A stretch of 55,089 nt of DNA from an uncultured Eubacteriales bacterium (GTDB taxonomy: Bacteria > Bacillota > Clostridia > Christensenellales > Borkfalkiaceae): contig CASELQ010000008.1 of the NCBI GenBank assembly GCA_949288785.1, positions 1 to 55,089 on the forward strand, written 5' to 3'. Position 1 is the stretch's first letter; every line of letters starts with the position of its first letter. The position numbers and the translations under genes were made by a program. The notes under the pieces are model-generated. The model searched no databases. It was not told the DNA's origin and saw only the letters and a program-made list of their open reading frames with translations. This document shows positions 8,623 to 18,219 of this stretch, one piece after another.

Positions 8623-9842
8623 TGATTATATTGTATTACGCTTCAGTAGACTTTTATAGTAAACCTAATCCTTCTTACCATTTAATGACGACAATGCTTG
8701 AAGATATTCTTAAAGCAGGGCATAGCGTTCATTTAGTGGGATGCAAAGAAAAAGGCCTTGAAAAGCATATTCCTGATAATTTAGCGGCAAATGCGCAGTT
8801 TTCTTATGAGCTTGCGGAAGTTAAACCCGTTAAAAAATCACACTTTGTCAGCAGATATTTATCGGGAATAATGTATGCCGTTAAAACACGTAAGTTTATA
8901 AAAAAACAGAAAAATAAAGCGGATTTAATTTTTGTTCAGTCTTCGCCAACCGTTTTGTATAATATTCGTAATGCAAGAAAGTATGCTGGAAGGGCAAAGA
9001 TTTTGTATAATATTCAGGATATGTTTCCCGGCAGTTCCATAGCAAGCGGCGTAATGAAAAGGAGATGGATGCAGAAGGTCTTTTTTGCATTGCAAAAGTG
9101 TGCGTATAAAAAGGCCGATGTAATAACGGTAATATCCGAAGATATGAAACGTAAAGTTGAGGAACAAGGCGTACTTTCAGACAAAATTAAAGTTATAGTT
9201 AATTGGTTTGATAATACTTCGGTGCAATATATTGAATGGGAAGAAAACAGGTTTGTTAAGAAATATGAATTGGACAAGCAAAAATTCTACGTTCAGTATG
9301 CGGGCACTATGGGATATGTGTTCGATTACGAAATGGTGCTAAACGTTGCAAAACTGTTGCAGGAGTATGCGGGTATAGAGTTTCAGATGATTGGTGCGGG
9401 CAGTCAAAAGCAAGAGTTTATGAGCCGGGCGGAAGAGTTAAAACTCGATAACATAAAATTTTTGCCGTTAGAACCGCAGGAAATGGTTTCCGATGTTTAT
9501 AGTGCTTGTTCGGTTTGTTTTATCCCGCTTAAAAAAGGCGTTATAGGCAATTCGGTTCCGAGTAAAGCAGGGCTTTTAATGGCCTGTAAAAAACCGATAG
9601 TAAGCAGTGTGGACGAGTATTCGGATTACTATAATATGATAAACGAAAATAAGTTCGGTTATGCTGTGGGCACGGATAAACCGGAGGACGCAGCGGGAGC
9701 TTTATTAAAATTATATCAAGACAGAGAACTCTGTAAAGAATACGGAGAAAACGGATATAAGTACGGGCATGACTTATATTCCCGTGACAAAAATATGAAA
9801 GAATATTTAGATTTATTTTGCGAACTTGCGGAGAAAAGGTGA
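8622..9842 (+). CDS. Glycosyltransferase, family 4-like (GT-B)
   Basis: About 406 residues from the ATG at 8622, which overlaps the preceding stop as TAATG; an upstream in-frame ATG at 8607 is less likely. The fold is GT-B: an N-terminal acceptor domain, then a C-terminal nucleotide-sugar domain with YAGTMGYVFDYE near residue 225, IGAGSQKQEF near 260 and VPSKAGLLMACKKPIVSS near 316, the family 4 equivalent of the donor-binding loop. ADVITVISEDMK is the usual linker strand. It should act on the cytoplasmic membrane face, adding one sugar to the lipid-linked repeat unit. The sugar donor cannot be deduced. Confidence 0.85.
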   Translation: MIILYYASVDFYSKPNPSYHLMTTMLEDILKAGHSVHLVGCKEKGLEKHIPDNLAANAQFSYELAEVKPVKKSHFVSRYLSGIMYAVKTRKFIKKQKNKADLIFVQSSPTVLYNIRNARKYAGRAKILYNIQDMFPGSSIASGVMKRRWMQKVFFALQKCAYKKADVITVISEDMKRKVEEQGVLSDKIKVIVNWFDNTSVQYIEWEENRFVKKYELDKQKFYVQYAGTMGYVFDYEMVLNVAKLLQEYAGIEFQMIGAGSQKQEFMSRAEELKLDNIKFLPLEPQEMVSDVYSACSVCFIPLKKGVIGNSVPSKAGLLMACKKPIVSSVDEYSDYYNMINENKFGYAVGTDKPEDAAGALLKLYQDRELCKEYGENGYKYGHDLYSRDKNMKEYLDLFCELAEKR

Positions 9843-9846
9843 TATT

Positions 9847-10980
9847 ATGAAAATCCTTATTATGGGTTTTACTAAAGTAAAGTATATGCCGTATATGAAT
9901 TTTTATTTAGATGCTCTGAAAAACAGCGGAGCGGAAGTTCACGTTCTTTATTGGAATCGGGATTTGAAAGCCGAAGACCTCAGCGCGTATTCCGTTAACG
10001 TTTTTCACGAGTTTAAATATTATCAGGAAGATGATGAAGCAAAAATCAAAAAGATACGTTCCTTTTTAAAGTACAGAAAATTTGTCAGGCGCGTAATTAA
10101 AAAAGAAAAATTTGATTTTATAATTGCTCTTCATTCTTTGCCGGCGGTATTACTCTATGGTGTTTTGAAGAAAAAATATAATAACAGATTTATATTTGAT
10201 TACAGAGACTATACATATGAGTCTTTTGCGCCGTTCAAAAAAATTGTGGCAGGATTAACAAAAAGGTCTTATGCTACTTTTGTAAGCAGCGATGCGTATA
10301 GGAAATTTCTGCCTGAGGAATATTCTTATAAGATTTATACCTCTCATAATATTCTTTTTGATTCGTTAAATCATAGAGATGAGCGGGAGACGTATGGTGT
10401 GGCTTCCGATAAAATAAGAATTGCGTTTTGGGGATTTATCAGGCATTTTGAACTTAATAAAATAATAATTAAAAAAATATCTGAAGATAAAAGGTTTGAG
10501 CTGCATTATTATGGCAGGGAACAACAAACGGTTGTTGATTTAAAAAAATATGCGCAGGAATTGGGCGCGGATAACGTATTTTTTCATGGAGAATATGTTC
10601 CTGAAGACAGATATGAATTTATAAGAAAAACTGATATTATTCATAATATTTATTTCGATACGAACACAATGTCGGCAATGGGGAATAAATTTTATGACGG
10701 CTTGATTTTTTATCTTCCGCAAATTTGCATGGAGGGTTCGTTTATGGCGGATTCGGCTGAACGCCTTGGTATCGGATTGGCGTGCAGTCCTTATGAAGAT
10801 AATTTTACGGACGAAATATATAACTATTTTATAGGAATAGATAAAAACAAGTTCAGAGAAAATTGTGATATAGCGCTTGAAAAAATATTGGATGAATATA
10901 AAACGGGCGTAAAGATAGTAACGGGGTGTGTAGTTGCAGAAAAATTGCGGCATTCGTTCGGTGAGAAGTATGGAAAGTAG
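9847..10980 (+). CDS. Glycosyltransferase-like protein (GT-B)
   Basis: About 377 residues from the ATG at 9847, which has aaaggtg five bases upstream; an in-frame TTG/GTG-type extension to 9826 overlaps the preceding gene and is less likely. The start MKILIMGFTKVKYMPYMNFY and the middle FDYRDYTYESF and FVSSDAYRKF segments, then FWGFIRHFELNK and a FFHGEYVPEDRYEFIRKTDI segment, follow the two-Rossmann GT-B plan. The donor loop is degenerate (MGNKFYDGLIFYLPQICMEG). It probably transfers one sugar of the repeat unit. No specific family name is assured. Confidence 0.7.
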   Translation: MKILIMGFTKVKYMPYMNFYLDALKNSGAEVHVLYWNRDLKAEDLSAYSVNVFHEFKYYQEDDEAKIKKIRSFLKYRKFVRRVIKKEKFDFIIALHSLPAVLLYGVLKKKYNNRFIFDYRDYTYESFAPFKKIVAGLTKRSYATFVSSDAYRKFLPEEYSYKIYTSHNILFDSLNHRDERETYGVASDKIRIAFWGFIRHFELNKIIIKKISEDKRFELHYYGREQQTVVDLKKYAQELGADNVFFHGEYVPEDRYEFIRKTDIIHNIYFDTNTMSAMGNKFYDGLIFYLPQICMEGSFMADSAERLGIGLACSPYEDNFTDEIYNYFIGIDKNKFRENCDIALEKILDEYKTGVKIVTGCVVAEKLRHSFGEKYGK

Positions 10981-10987
10981 TTTAATT

Positions 10988-12208
10988 ATGGATAAGCAGG
11001 CAGTATTTTTAAATCAGTGTAAAAAAGTTTATTTGTATTTTTTTGTATTTATGCTGATTTATTTAGAATTCGGATATAAAATGGTAGTTGCCGGGGCTTT
11101 GTCGGGAGTGATGAGAATTTGTTTACTTTTGGCTATATCATTTCCGCTACTTTTTTTTGTTAAACAAATTTGTGTTCAGTCGGTAGGTTTATTATTATAT
11201 TTAACTTTAATAATTGTTTTAAGTGCTGTAAGAGATGCAACATTAGATAATACTATTATGTTTTTGATTCCTATATATATAGGATTTATAGTTACAAACA
11301 CTATAGGATTAAAAACTTTAATAAGAATTTTTTCTAATATTATGGTTTTTCTTGCAGGATATTCTTTAGTTATCTATTTATTAACGGTAATATTCCCGGG
11401 GCTTATGGCAATGCTACCGTTTATAGGTTATGTTTATGAATCTTCTGCTAGTATACACGATGCCTTTTTTTCCGTTTGTATAATTAACGCACAGTTTGTA
11501 AGAAATTACGGTATAGCATGGGAACCGGGAGCATTTGCTTTGTTATTGTCTATTGCCGTATATTATATGATTCTTTTTGAACGAAATAATAAAGTTGTTA
11601 AAACGCTTATACTTTGTTGTGCTGTTTTAACCACATTTTCTACTTTGGGATATATAGTTTTGGTAGGAATATTGTTTATAGCTTTTTTGCAAAAACAAAA
11701 GAGCGTTAAAATAAGAAGGCTGGCGCTCACGATAATAATATGTTTAATCGTATTGTTTTTACTTTTACCGAAATCTGTAAAAGATATGGTTTTTTCCAAG
11801 CTGTCGGGAATATTTTCAGATGAAGATGTAGCGTATACAACGCAGGCCAGACTTAATGCAATTAAATATCCTTTAATAGAATTTTTAAAATCGCCGTTAT
11901 GGGGAATAGGTTATGATAATTTTTATGAAGTAAACGTAACTTTATGCGATGGAGTTGCAACGAATACCATTATGAATTGGTTTGCCGTGCTGGGTGTGTT
12001 GCTCGGGGGGCCTTGTACTTATTATTATCTGAAATTTATTTATAAAAATGCTCAGTTTTTGAAATTACCTTGGTATGGATGTATTTTGTTGATGCTTATA
12101 GCCGTATTTTTGGTATCAACTGAAAGCTTATTAAGAATATCGCTGATATATATAATTATTTTTTACGGTACACAAAACGTATCGTTTGAAGATATTGGTT
12201 CTTTATAA
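10988..12208 (+). CDS. Wzy-like O-antigen/capsule repeat-unit polymerase
   Basis: About 406 residues, very hydrophobic, with roughly ten predicted membrane helices and one larger external loop (about residues 130-165). The WEPGAFALL motif near residue 175 is common in Wzy/O-antigen ligase family proteins from Gram-positive clusters. It would join lipid-linked repeat units on the outer face of the membrane. Starts at 10970 and 10988 are both possible; ggaaag ten bases before 10988 favours the latter. Only the topology and WEPG motif support the call, as these polymerases share little sequence. Confidence 0.78.
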   Translation: MDKQAVFLNQCKKVYLYFFVFMLIYLEFGYKMVVAGALSGVMRICLLLAISFPLLFFVKQICVQSVGLLLYLTLIIVLSAVRDATLDNTIMFLIPIYIGFIVTNTIGLKTLIRIFSNIMVFLAGYSLVIYLLTVIFPGLMAMLPFIGYVYESSASIHDAFFSVCIINAQFVRNYGIAWEPGAFALLLSIAVYYMILFERNNKVVKTLILCCAVLTTFSTLGYIVLVGILFIAFLQKQKSVKIRRLALTIIICLIVLFLLLPKSVKDMVFSKLSGIFSDEDVAYTTQARLNAIKYPLIEFLKSPLWGIGYDNFYEVNVTLCDGVATNTIMNWFAVLGVLLGGPCTYYYLKFIYKNAQFLKLPWYGCILLMLIAVFLVSTESLLRISLIYIIIFYGTQNVSFEDIGSL

Positions 12209-12239
12209 TATTTTATAAAGATAATAACAAGGTGTGCGC

Positions 12240-13511
12240 ATGAAAGTTTTATTTATATTGGGAATGTATCATCCGAGATATTCGGCAAACGGTCTGTGTT
12301 GTAAAAATGTAATCGATGAATGCGTTGCAAAAGGTTGGGAAGTATCGTGTATTGTGAATGCATACGACGGCAACAAAAAAATGTATCAGTTAGACGGAGC
12401 AAAAATTTATCCGATTAAACCGAGATTATCTTATAGGATGTTAGAAAAAAGTCAGCTGCGTATTGGTAAGCGCAGCAGTAATATTATACGAAAAACCGCT
12501 TTGGCTATGAATAAAATAAAACTGTTTTTATTTTCATGGTCATGGCCTTATATTGCTCCTTTATATACACGGCGTTTTTATAAAAAAGCTTGTAACCTTT
12601 ATCTGAAAGAACGGTTTGATGTTGTGATAGGTGTATATACTCCGATAGATTCTCTGTATGCGGCATATAAATTTAAGGTTAAATTTCCTGAGATAACTTT
12701 TGTGCCGTATTATCTTGATGCTTTGGCTGGAGGATGGGGCCCCGATATCTGGTCTGAAGAAAAAAGAGAAAAAAGATTGATTAAGTGGGAAAAAAAGATA
12801 AATGAGAAAGCCGATGCGGTTATATCCATGAAATCTTCATACGAATATCATAAAAATAATCCTATTAGCTTTGATAAAGGTGATTATCGATATTTTTTAG
12901 ATGTTCCCATGCTATTATCTGATGTGCGCTGTAATTATTCCGGGAATAAACGAGAAAAGATTGCTTTATATGCGGGGAGCCTATCATATTCTGGCAGGAA
13001 TCCTAAAACACTGCTTGAAATATTTTTAAGAATATGCAATAAGCTTGATTTTAAAGTTATATTTGCCGGAGACTGTACCAATCCAAAGATTTTCCAGCCA
13101 TATACGGAAGCCACCGGCGGAAAGATTTGTTATTTGGGGCATAAGTCCCACGAAGAAATTCTGCAATTGGAGGCGGAAGCGGATTTTTTGCTTAATATAG
13201 GTAATCAAAGTCCATATATTATTCCTTGTAAAATCTTTGAATATATGCGTTTCGGCAAACCGATTATAACAACATATTCGATACCTGATGAGGCATCTTT
13301 ACCGTATCTGAAAAAATATGGTTACGCATGTTTTATAGATGAAAGTAAAGATATAGAAGAGGTTACGGCTCAGGTGCTTGAATTTATTGAAAAAAATGAT
13401 AATATCAATGTGCCGACAGGTTTTTGTCAGGATTTATTTTATGAAAATACGCCGGCAGCATTTACGGATACGATAAAAAATATTATGGGTGAAAAATGTC
13501 TGAATATATAA
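12240..13511 (+). CDS. Glycosyltransferase family 4 protein (GT-B)
   Basis: About 423 residues from the ATG at 12240, six bases after aaggtg; a GTG at 12234 is the alternative. N-terminal MKVLFILGMYHPRYSANGLC is the typical first beta strand and glycine-rich acceptor loop. The C-terminal domain has LYAGSLSYSGRNPKTLLEIF near residue 240, YLGHKSHEEILQLEAEADFL near 300 and PCKIFEYMRFGKPIITTYS near 330, the donor-binding E-x-M-FGKP region of GT4 enzymes. It probably adds a sugar to the lipid-linked intermediate. The 3' end overlaps the next gene by 16 bases, indicating coupling. Confidence 0.85.
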   Translation: MKVLFILGMYHPRYSANGLCCKNVIDECVAKGWEVSCIVNAYDGNKKMYQLDGAKIYPIKPRLSYRMLEKSQLRIGKRSSNIIRKTALAMNKIKLFLFSWSWPYIAPLYTRRFYKKACNLYLKERFDVVIGVYTPIDSLYAAYKFKVKFPEITFVPYYLDALAGGWGPDIWSEEKREKRLIKWEKKINEKADAVISMKSSYEYHKNNPISFDKGDYRYFLDVPMLLSDVRCNYSGNKREKIALYAGSLSYSGRNPKTLLEIFLRICNKLDFKVIFAGDCTNPKIFQPYTEATGGKICYLGHKSHEEILQLEAEADFLLNIGNQSPYIIPCKIFEYMRFGKPIITTYSIPDEASLPYLKKYGYACFIDESKDIEEVTAQVLEFIEKNDNINVPTGFCQDLFYENTPAAFTDTIKNIMGEKCLNI

Positions 13512-14674
13512 ATGTTAGCGAAATAAACAATTGTTACGGTTGCAGAGCGTGCGAACAGGTATGCCATGAAAAAGTTATATCAATGCAACCTGATAAAGAG
13601 GGATTTTTATATCCGATTATAAATAATGATGGATGTATAAAATGCGGGAAATGTTTAAAAGTTTGTCCTGCTTTTAATCATTCTGAAATGAATGTTCCTG
13701 TTACAACATATGCTGCACAAAATAAAAATATAAACGTTCTTTTAGACAGTTCAAGCGGCGGAATATTTTCGGCTTTAGCGGAAGAAACAGTTTCAAAAGG
13801 CGGTTACGTGGCCGGCTGTGTTTTTGATGAAAATATTAAAGTAATTCACGTTTTATCAAATAACATGGCAGATATAGAAAAAATGAGGGGTTCAAAGTAT
13901 GTGCAAAGTGATACGAGTAATATTTATTCTCAGGTGAAAGAATGTCTGGATTTGGGTAAATACGTGTTATTTACCGGAACACCTTGTCAAATTGACGGAT
14001 TGAAAAGATTTTTGCGTAAGGATTATCAAAACTTGATAACGGTTGACTTGATATGTCATGGAGTACCAAGTCCATTGCTTCTTTCAAAATATATTGAATC
14101 GGAGAAAGATAAAAAATGGTCGGTAAGTTGGTTGCGTTTTAGAGACAAGAGAAGAAACGGGTGGGCTTTTCAGGGCAGTATTTGCTGTGGAAACAAGGTA
14201 AAAACAATATCGGCCTTAAATAATTTTTATTATTTTTTATATTATAAAAACAGCATAAACCGTATTTGTTGTTATTCATGTAAGTATTCATCTGAAAAAA
14301 GAGTTTCAGATATTACTCTTGGTGATTTTTGGGGAGTTGAAAATGTAATTAAAGGAATAGATTCAACAAACGGTGTTTCCGCATGTTTAATAAACACTGA
14401 AAAAGGAAAAGAATTTTTTAAATCAATTGACAAAACTCTTAATTTGTATAATGTAAAGTTTGAAGATATAGCACGTTTTAACGGTAATTTACTTGAACCT
14501 ACAAAGCTGCCGGAAGACAGAACAAAAATATATAAGGATATAGAAAATGATGGATGGAGAGCTGTAGAAAAAAGAGATTTCAAACCACGCCGAGTCTTAT
14601 ATTTCTTATCTAAAAAAACTCCTAAATTTATTAAGAAAGGACTAAAAAAGCTTTTACATAAAGGTAAAAAATAA
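13496..14674 (+). CDS. Fe-S protein with 2x[4Fe-4S] ferredoxin and F420-hydrogenase beta-subunit-like domains
   Basis: A 392-residue protein. Two [4Fe-4S] motifs lie at the N-terminus (CYGCRACEQVC near residue 13 and CIKCGKCLKVC near residue 42), followed by the FrhB/FdhB-type domain with GTPCQIDGLKRF near residue 162 and DLICHGVPSP near 183. Despite the family name there is no reason to infer coenzyme F420. Homologues regularly sit next to polysaccharide pyruvyl transferases in capsule loci, as here, where the pyruvyl transferase start overlaps the stop. A redox role in modifying a sugar or its pyruvyl group is suspected but not established. The ATG has ggtg just upstream. Confidence 0.82.
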   Translation: MSEYINVSEINNCYGCRACEQVCHEKVISMQPDKEGFLYPIINNDGCIKCGKCLKVCPAFNHSEMNVPVTTYAAQNKNINVLLDSSSGGIFSALAEETVSKGGYVAGCVFDENIKVIHVLSNNMADIEKMRGSKYVQSDTSNIYSQVKECLDLGKYVLFTGTPCQIDGLKRFLRKDYQNLITVDLICHGVPSPLLLSKYIESEKDKKWSVSWLRFRDKRRNGWAFQGSICCGNKVKTISALNNFYYFLYYKNSINRICCYSCKYSSEKRVSDITLGDFWGVENVIKGIDSTNGVSACLINTEKGKEFFKSIDKTLNLYNVKFEDIARFNGNLLEPTKLPEDRTKIYKDIENDGWRAVEKRDFKPRRVLYFLSKKTPKFIKKGLKKLLHKGKK

Positions 14675-15729
14675 TGAAAATAAAAATTATAACGATACAC
14701 AATATTCCTAATTTCGGTTCCGTTTTTCAAAGCTTTGCTTTAGGTAAATATTTGAAGCAACTGGATTTTGATGTTGAGGTTATAGACTATAATCCGACAT
14801 ATTTTAAATTAAAGACATTGCGTTCTAAAATAGGAATGCTGTTGAATTTGAAACAATATATAATAAGGAAAAAAAAGTTTCGCAGATTTGTGATAAAAAA
14901 TATACCGCTTACAAAAAAAGTTTTTTGGAGTTTAGAAGATTTAAAGTGTTATAATTTTGATGCCGATGTAATAATGGCGGGAGGCGACCAACTGTGGAAC
15001 GTCTATCATTCTTGTGGGAATGACGACGCTTATAAGCTTACCTGGACTGATAAAAAGAAAATTTCATATGCTACAAGTATGGGGCAAAAAGGGTTTAGTG
15101 AAAGTCAACTTTGCGATTTGGCAAATAAAATCAGAGATTTTGCGGCTATTTCCGTACGAGAATCTAGTTCTGTTGAATTGCTTAAAATGCATAATATTCA
15201 TGCCGTACATTGCGTAGACCCTGTATTTTTGCTTAATCCTTCAGAATATAATCAATTTATTAAACCGCCGAAATTATTGGATAAATATCTGCTGGTGTAT
15301 CTTGTTACGCCTTCGCCTTTACTTGAGAGATGTATTAAATTTTTTAAACAGAGGTTTAACTTGAAAATAGTTTTGTGTTCCGGTTTTTCAAAGAAATGCT
15401 ATTGTGATGTGTTTTATAAAGATTTAGGTCCGGATGAGATTTTAAGTTATATTTATAATGCTGAAATTGTTTTGTCGGCATCATTTCACGCTACTGCTTT
15501 TTCGACTATGTTTAAAAAACAGTTTTTTACAATCTTGCCGAACGAACATACAAACGAGAGGATAGTCGATTATTTAAACGATAGGGGACTTAATAACAGA
15601 ATTATAACCGAGGAAGTATGTTTGGAAGAGAAATTATGTGAAACCATTGATTATTCTGTTATAAAGGACTATCAACCAAATATTATAGAATCACAAAAGT
15701 ATCTGAAACAAGTGCTTAATTATGAGTAA
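14674..15729 (+). CDS. Polysaccharide pyruvyl transferase family protein
   Basis: 351 residues, starting at a TAATG overlap with the Fe-S protein. The N-terminal MKIKIITIHNIPNFGSVFQSF pattern (ITxHNxxNFGSxLQ) and the middle segment ADVIMAGGDQLWN near residue 105 are diagnostic, as are SVRESSSVELL near 168 and SASFHATAFSTMFKKQFF near 270, which carries the conserved His. The family transfers the enolpyruvyl group of PEP to sugar hydroxyls to form a pyruvate ketal, adding negative charge to the polymer. This sets one likely decoration of the encoded polysaccharide. Confidence 0.85.
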   Translation: MKIKIITIHNIPNFGSVFQSFALGKYLKQLDFDVEVIDYNPTYFKLKTLRSKIGMLLNLKQYIIRKKKFRRFVIKNIPLTKKVFWSLEDLKCYNFDADVIMAGGDQLWNVYHSCGNDDAYKLTWTDKKKISYATSMGQKGFSESQLCDLANKIRDFAAISVRESSSVELLKMHNIHAVHCVDPVFLLNPSEYNQFIKPPKLLDKYLLVYLVTPSPLLERCIKFFKQRFNLKIVLCSGFSKKCYCDVFYKDLGPDEILSYIYNAEIVLSASFHATAFSTMFKKQFFTILPNEHTNERIVDYLNDRGLNNRIITEEVCLEEKLCETIDYSVIKDYQPNIIESQKYLKQVLNYE

Positions 15730-17101
15730 AAATTTGTTTAAAAGAATTAGGAATCTGTCTGCAAACGATAAAATTGTTTTTAAAAATATCATCGGTGCTT
15801 TTATAGTAAAAGGCGGCGCGCTTTTTGTTACTTTTTTTACTCTTCCGGCTTATATCGCTTTTTTCAACAATGATGAGGTTTTGGGATTATGGTATACAAT
15901 TTTATCTTTGCTTAACTGGATTTTGAATTTTGATTTGGGAATAGGAAACGGATTAAGAAACTATTTATCTGAAACTTTATCTACAGATGATAAAGAAGCA
16001 ACAAAAAGGTTCGTATCTTCTGCATACTTTTCTATAGGCGCAATTGTTTTGATTGGAATCATAATACTGCCTATAATAGTGAGATTTTTAGATTTGAATA
16101 CTTTATTTAACATAAAAGAAACCGTTGTTTCGGCCCATTCTTTATATGTTGCTTTCGTAATAGTATTAGTAGGGGTTTTATTACAGTTTTTTTTGAAACT
16201 GATAAATGCGATTTTATACGCTATGCAAAAATCATCAATAAATAATTTTTTGGTTTTGTGCACGAATGTAATAATCTTACTGTTTACTTTATTGTATCCT
16301 TCCGGAAACAATGATAAAAATTTTATAATAATGGCAATTGTACATGCATTAGCAGTAGCTGTGCCGCTTTTAACGGCAACTGTTTTTGTGTTTTGCGGCA
16401 AATTAAGATTTGCTTTCCCAAGATTAAAATATGTGGTGTTAAGTAACGTAAAGCAAGTACTTTCGCTTGGCGGAAAGTTTTTTCTTGTTCAGATAGAATA
16501 TATGATTATAATGAGTACAAATGAATTTTTAATTACTAAAATATCTGGAAATTCTTTTGTTGTAGAATATCAGACATATTATAAATTGTTTTCCTTGGGA
16601 AGCACGGTTTTTGCCCTCGCTTTAACTCCATTATGGTCTATAATTACAAAGGCAAAGGTAGAAAATAATTATAGTTGGATAAATAAAAAATATAATTTTT
16701 TTATTTTAATTGCACTGTTGTTCTGCATCGGAGAGTTTTTGATAATACCCTTAATGCGGCCTATAATAAATATTTGGCTGGGAGAAAATGCATTAAGTAA
16801 TATCAGTATTTTATCAGGTGTGCTTTTTGCATTACTTGGTTGTTCTATGATTGTAAACAGTGTTATGTCAAGTGTCGCTAATGGATTGGGTGCATTAAAT
16901 ACTCAAGCAATTTGTTTTGGTATAGGTGCATGCCTGAAGATTCCGCTTGCGTACTGGCTTGTTCAGGTTTTACAGTCTTGGGGTGGCGTAGTGTTGGCAA
17001 ACGTAATATGCGTTGCGATATATTGCATTATTCAAACGATTGTTTTAAATAAAATATTTAAAAAAAATGAAAAGCTTTTAAAGGAGGCTGACCATGAGTG
17101 A
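15722..17101 (+). CDS. Wzx-like oligosaccharide flippase
   Basis: 459 residues with about 12 to 14 membrane helices, in the MVF/MATE-type polysaccharide export family. The N-terminus KGGALFVTFFTLPAYIAFF is a typical first helix, and GLWYTILSLLNWILNFDLGIGNGLRNYLSE near residue 60 is the recognisable DxGxGxGLRN loop of Wzx proteins. It should flip the lipid-linked repeat unit to the outer leaflet for the polymerase at 10988. The start overlaps the pyruvyl transferase by eight bases and the stop overlaps capE by eight. It is the last gene of the AT-rich cassette. Confidence 0.86.
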   Translation: MSKNLFKRIRNLSANDKIVFKNIIGAFIVKGGALFVTFFTLPAYIAFFNNDEVLGLWYTILSLLNWILNFDLGIGNGLRNYLSETLSTDDKEATKRFVSSAYFSIGAIVLIGIIILPIIVRFLDLNTLFNIKETVVSAHSLYVAFVIVLVGVLLQFFLKLINAILYAMQKSSINNFLVLCTNVIILLFTLLYPSGNNDKNFIIMAIVHALAVAVPLLTATVFVFCGKLRFAFPRLKYVVLSNVKQVLSLGGKFFLVQIEYMIIMSTNEFLITKISGNSFVVEYQTYYKLFSLGSTVFALALTPLWSIITKAKVENNYSWINKKYNFFILIALLFCIGEFLIIPLMRPIINIWLGENALSNISILSGVLFALLGCSMIVNSVMSSVANGLGALNTQAICFGIGACLKIPLAYWLVQVLQSWGGVVLANVICVAIYCIIQTIVLNKIFKKNEKLLKEADHE

Positions 17102-18128
17102 ATTTTTAAACAAAACCCTTTTGATTACCGGCGGAACGGGAAGTTTCGGCAATGCCGTACTTAACAGGTTTTTAAATACCGATATCGGAGAGATACGCAT
17201 CTTTTCGCGCGATGAAAAAAAACAGGACGATATGCGGCATGAGTTTCAGGTAAAAATGCCCGAAGTTTCCGATAAAATAAAATTTTATATCGGCGACGTC
17301 AGAGATTTATCAAGCGTACGCGGGGCAATGCACGGGGTTGACCTTATATTTCACGCGGCAGCGTTAAAACAGGTTCCCTCGTGCGAGTTTTTCCCCATGG
17401 AAGCGGTAAAGACCAATGTGATAGGTACGGATAACGTGCTTACTGCCGCCATAGAGGAGGGCGTGGAGTGTGTTATATGTCTTTCAACCGACAAAGCGGC
17501 ATACCCCATAAACGCAATGGGCATAACCAAGGCCATAGAGGAGAAGGTGGCTGTAGCAAAATCCAGAAACAGCGGCAAAACCCGCATATGCTGCACGCGT
17601 TACGGTAACGTTATGTGCAGTCGCGGCAGCGTTATTCCGCTCTGGATAGACCAGATAAAAAAAGGCAAACCCATTACGGTAACCGAACCCAATATGACGC
17701 GCTTTATAATGTCCTTGGAAGAGGCTGTGGATTTAGTGTTATTTGCTTTTGAGCACGGTGAGAACGGAGATTTACTCATTCAGAAAGCTCCGGCGTGCAC
17801 TATCAAGACGCAGGCGGAGGCAGTTTGTGAGTTGTTCGGCGCTGACAAAAAGGACATACGTATTATAGGCATAAGACACGGCGAAAAGATGTATGAAACG
17901 CTGCTCACAAACGAAGAGTGCGCCAAAGCCGTGGACATGGGAAATTTTTACAGGGTTCCCGCAGATAACCGCGGACTTAATTACGACAATTATTTTATAA
18001 ACGGAGATGTGGAGCGTACTAAACTTACGGAGTTCAACTCCAACAACACGCGCATTCTGAACGTAGAAGAAACCAAAGCCAAAATAGCTTCGCTGGAATA
18101 TATCCGCCGTGAGCTTGCAGAGAGGTAA
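17094..18128 (+). CDS. capE: UDP-GlcNAc 4,6-dehydratase / 5-epimerase (UDP-L-FucNAc pathway step 1)
   Basis: 344 residues closely following the CapE/WbjB/FnlA pattern: LLITGGTGSFGNAV near residue 8, IFSRDEKKQDDMRH, HAAALKQVPSCEFFP near 85, and STDKAAYPINAMGITKA near 124, where Met replaces the usual catalytic Tyr. It is the soluble dehydratase that also inverts C5, giving the UDP-2-acetamido-2,6-dideoxy-arabino-hexulose intermediate. A strong taaaggagg ribosome site precedes the ATG. Composition is visibly more GC-rich than the preceding cassette. The capE-capF-capG order is that of UDP-N-acetyl-L-fucosamine synthesis in Staphylococcus aureus and others. Confidence 0.92.
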   Translation: MSEFLNKTLLITGGTGSFGNAVLNRFLNTDIGEIRIFSRDEKKQDDMRHEFQVKMPEVSDKIKFYIGDVRDLSSVRGAMHGVDLIFHAAALKQVPSCEFFPMEAVKTNVIGTDNVLTAAIEEGVECVICLSTDKAAYPINAMGITKAIEEKVAVAKSRNSGKTRICCTRYGNVMCSRGSVIPLWIDQIKKGKPITVTEPNMTRFIMSLEEAVDLVLFAFEHGENGDLLIQKAPACTIKTQAEAVCELFGADKKDIRIIGIRHGEKMYETLLTNEECAKAVDMGNFYRVPADNRGLNYDNYFINGDVERTKLTEFNSNNTRILNVEETKAKIASLEYIRRELAER

Positions 18129-18219
18129 ACTTATAATAAGTTTAAAGGCAAGTTAACCGGAATATCAATTAGAGCGGTAAGAATTCTTTTATTTATTAAT
18201 TTAAATAGGAAATAAAATT

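Noticed and set aside
13496..14674. F420-dependent hydrogenase metabolism
   Set aside because: The family name comes from FrhB, but the context is a capsule locus next to a pyruvyl transferase; no F420 genes are seen.
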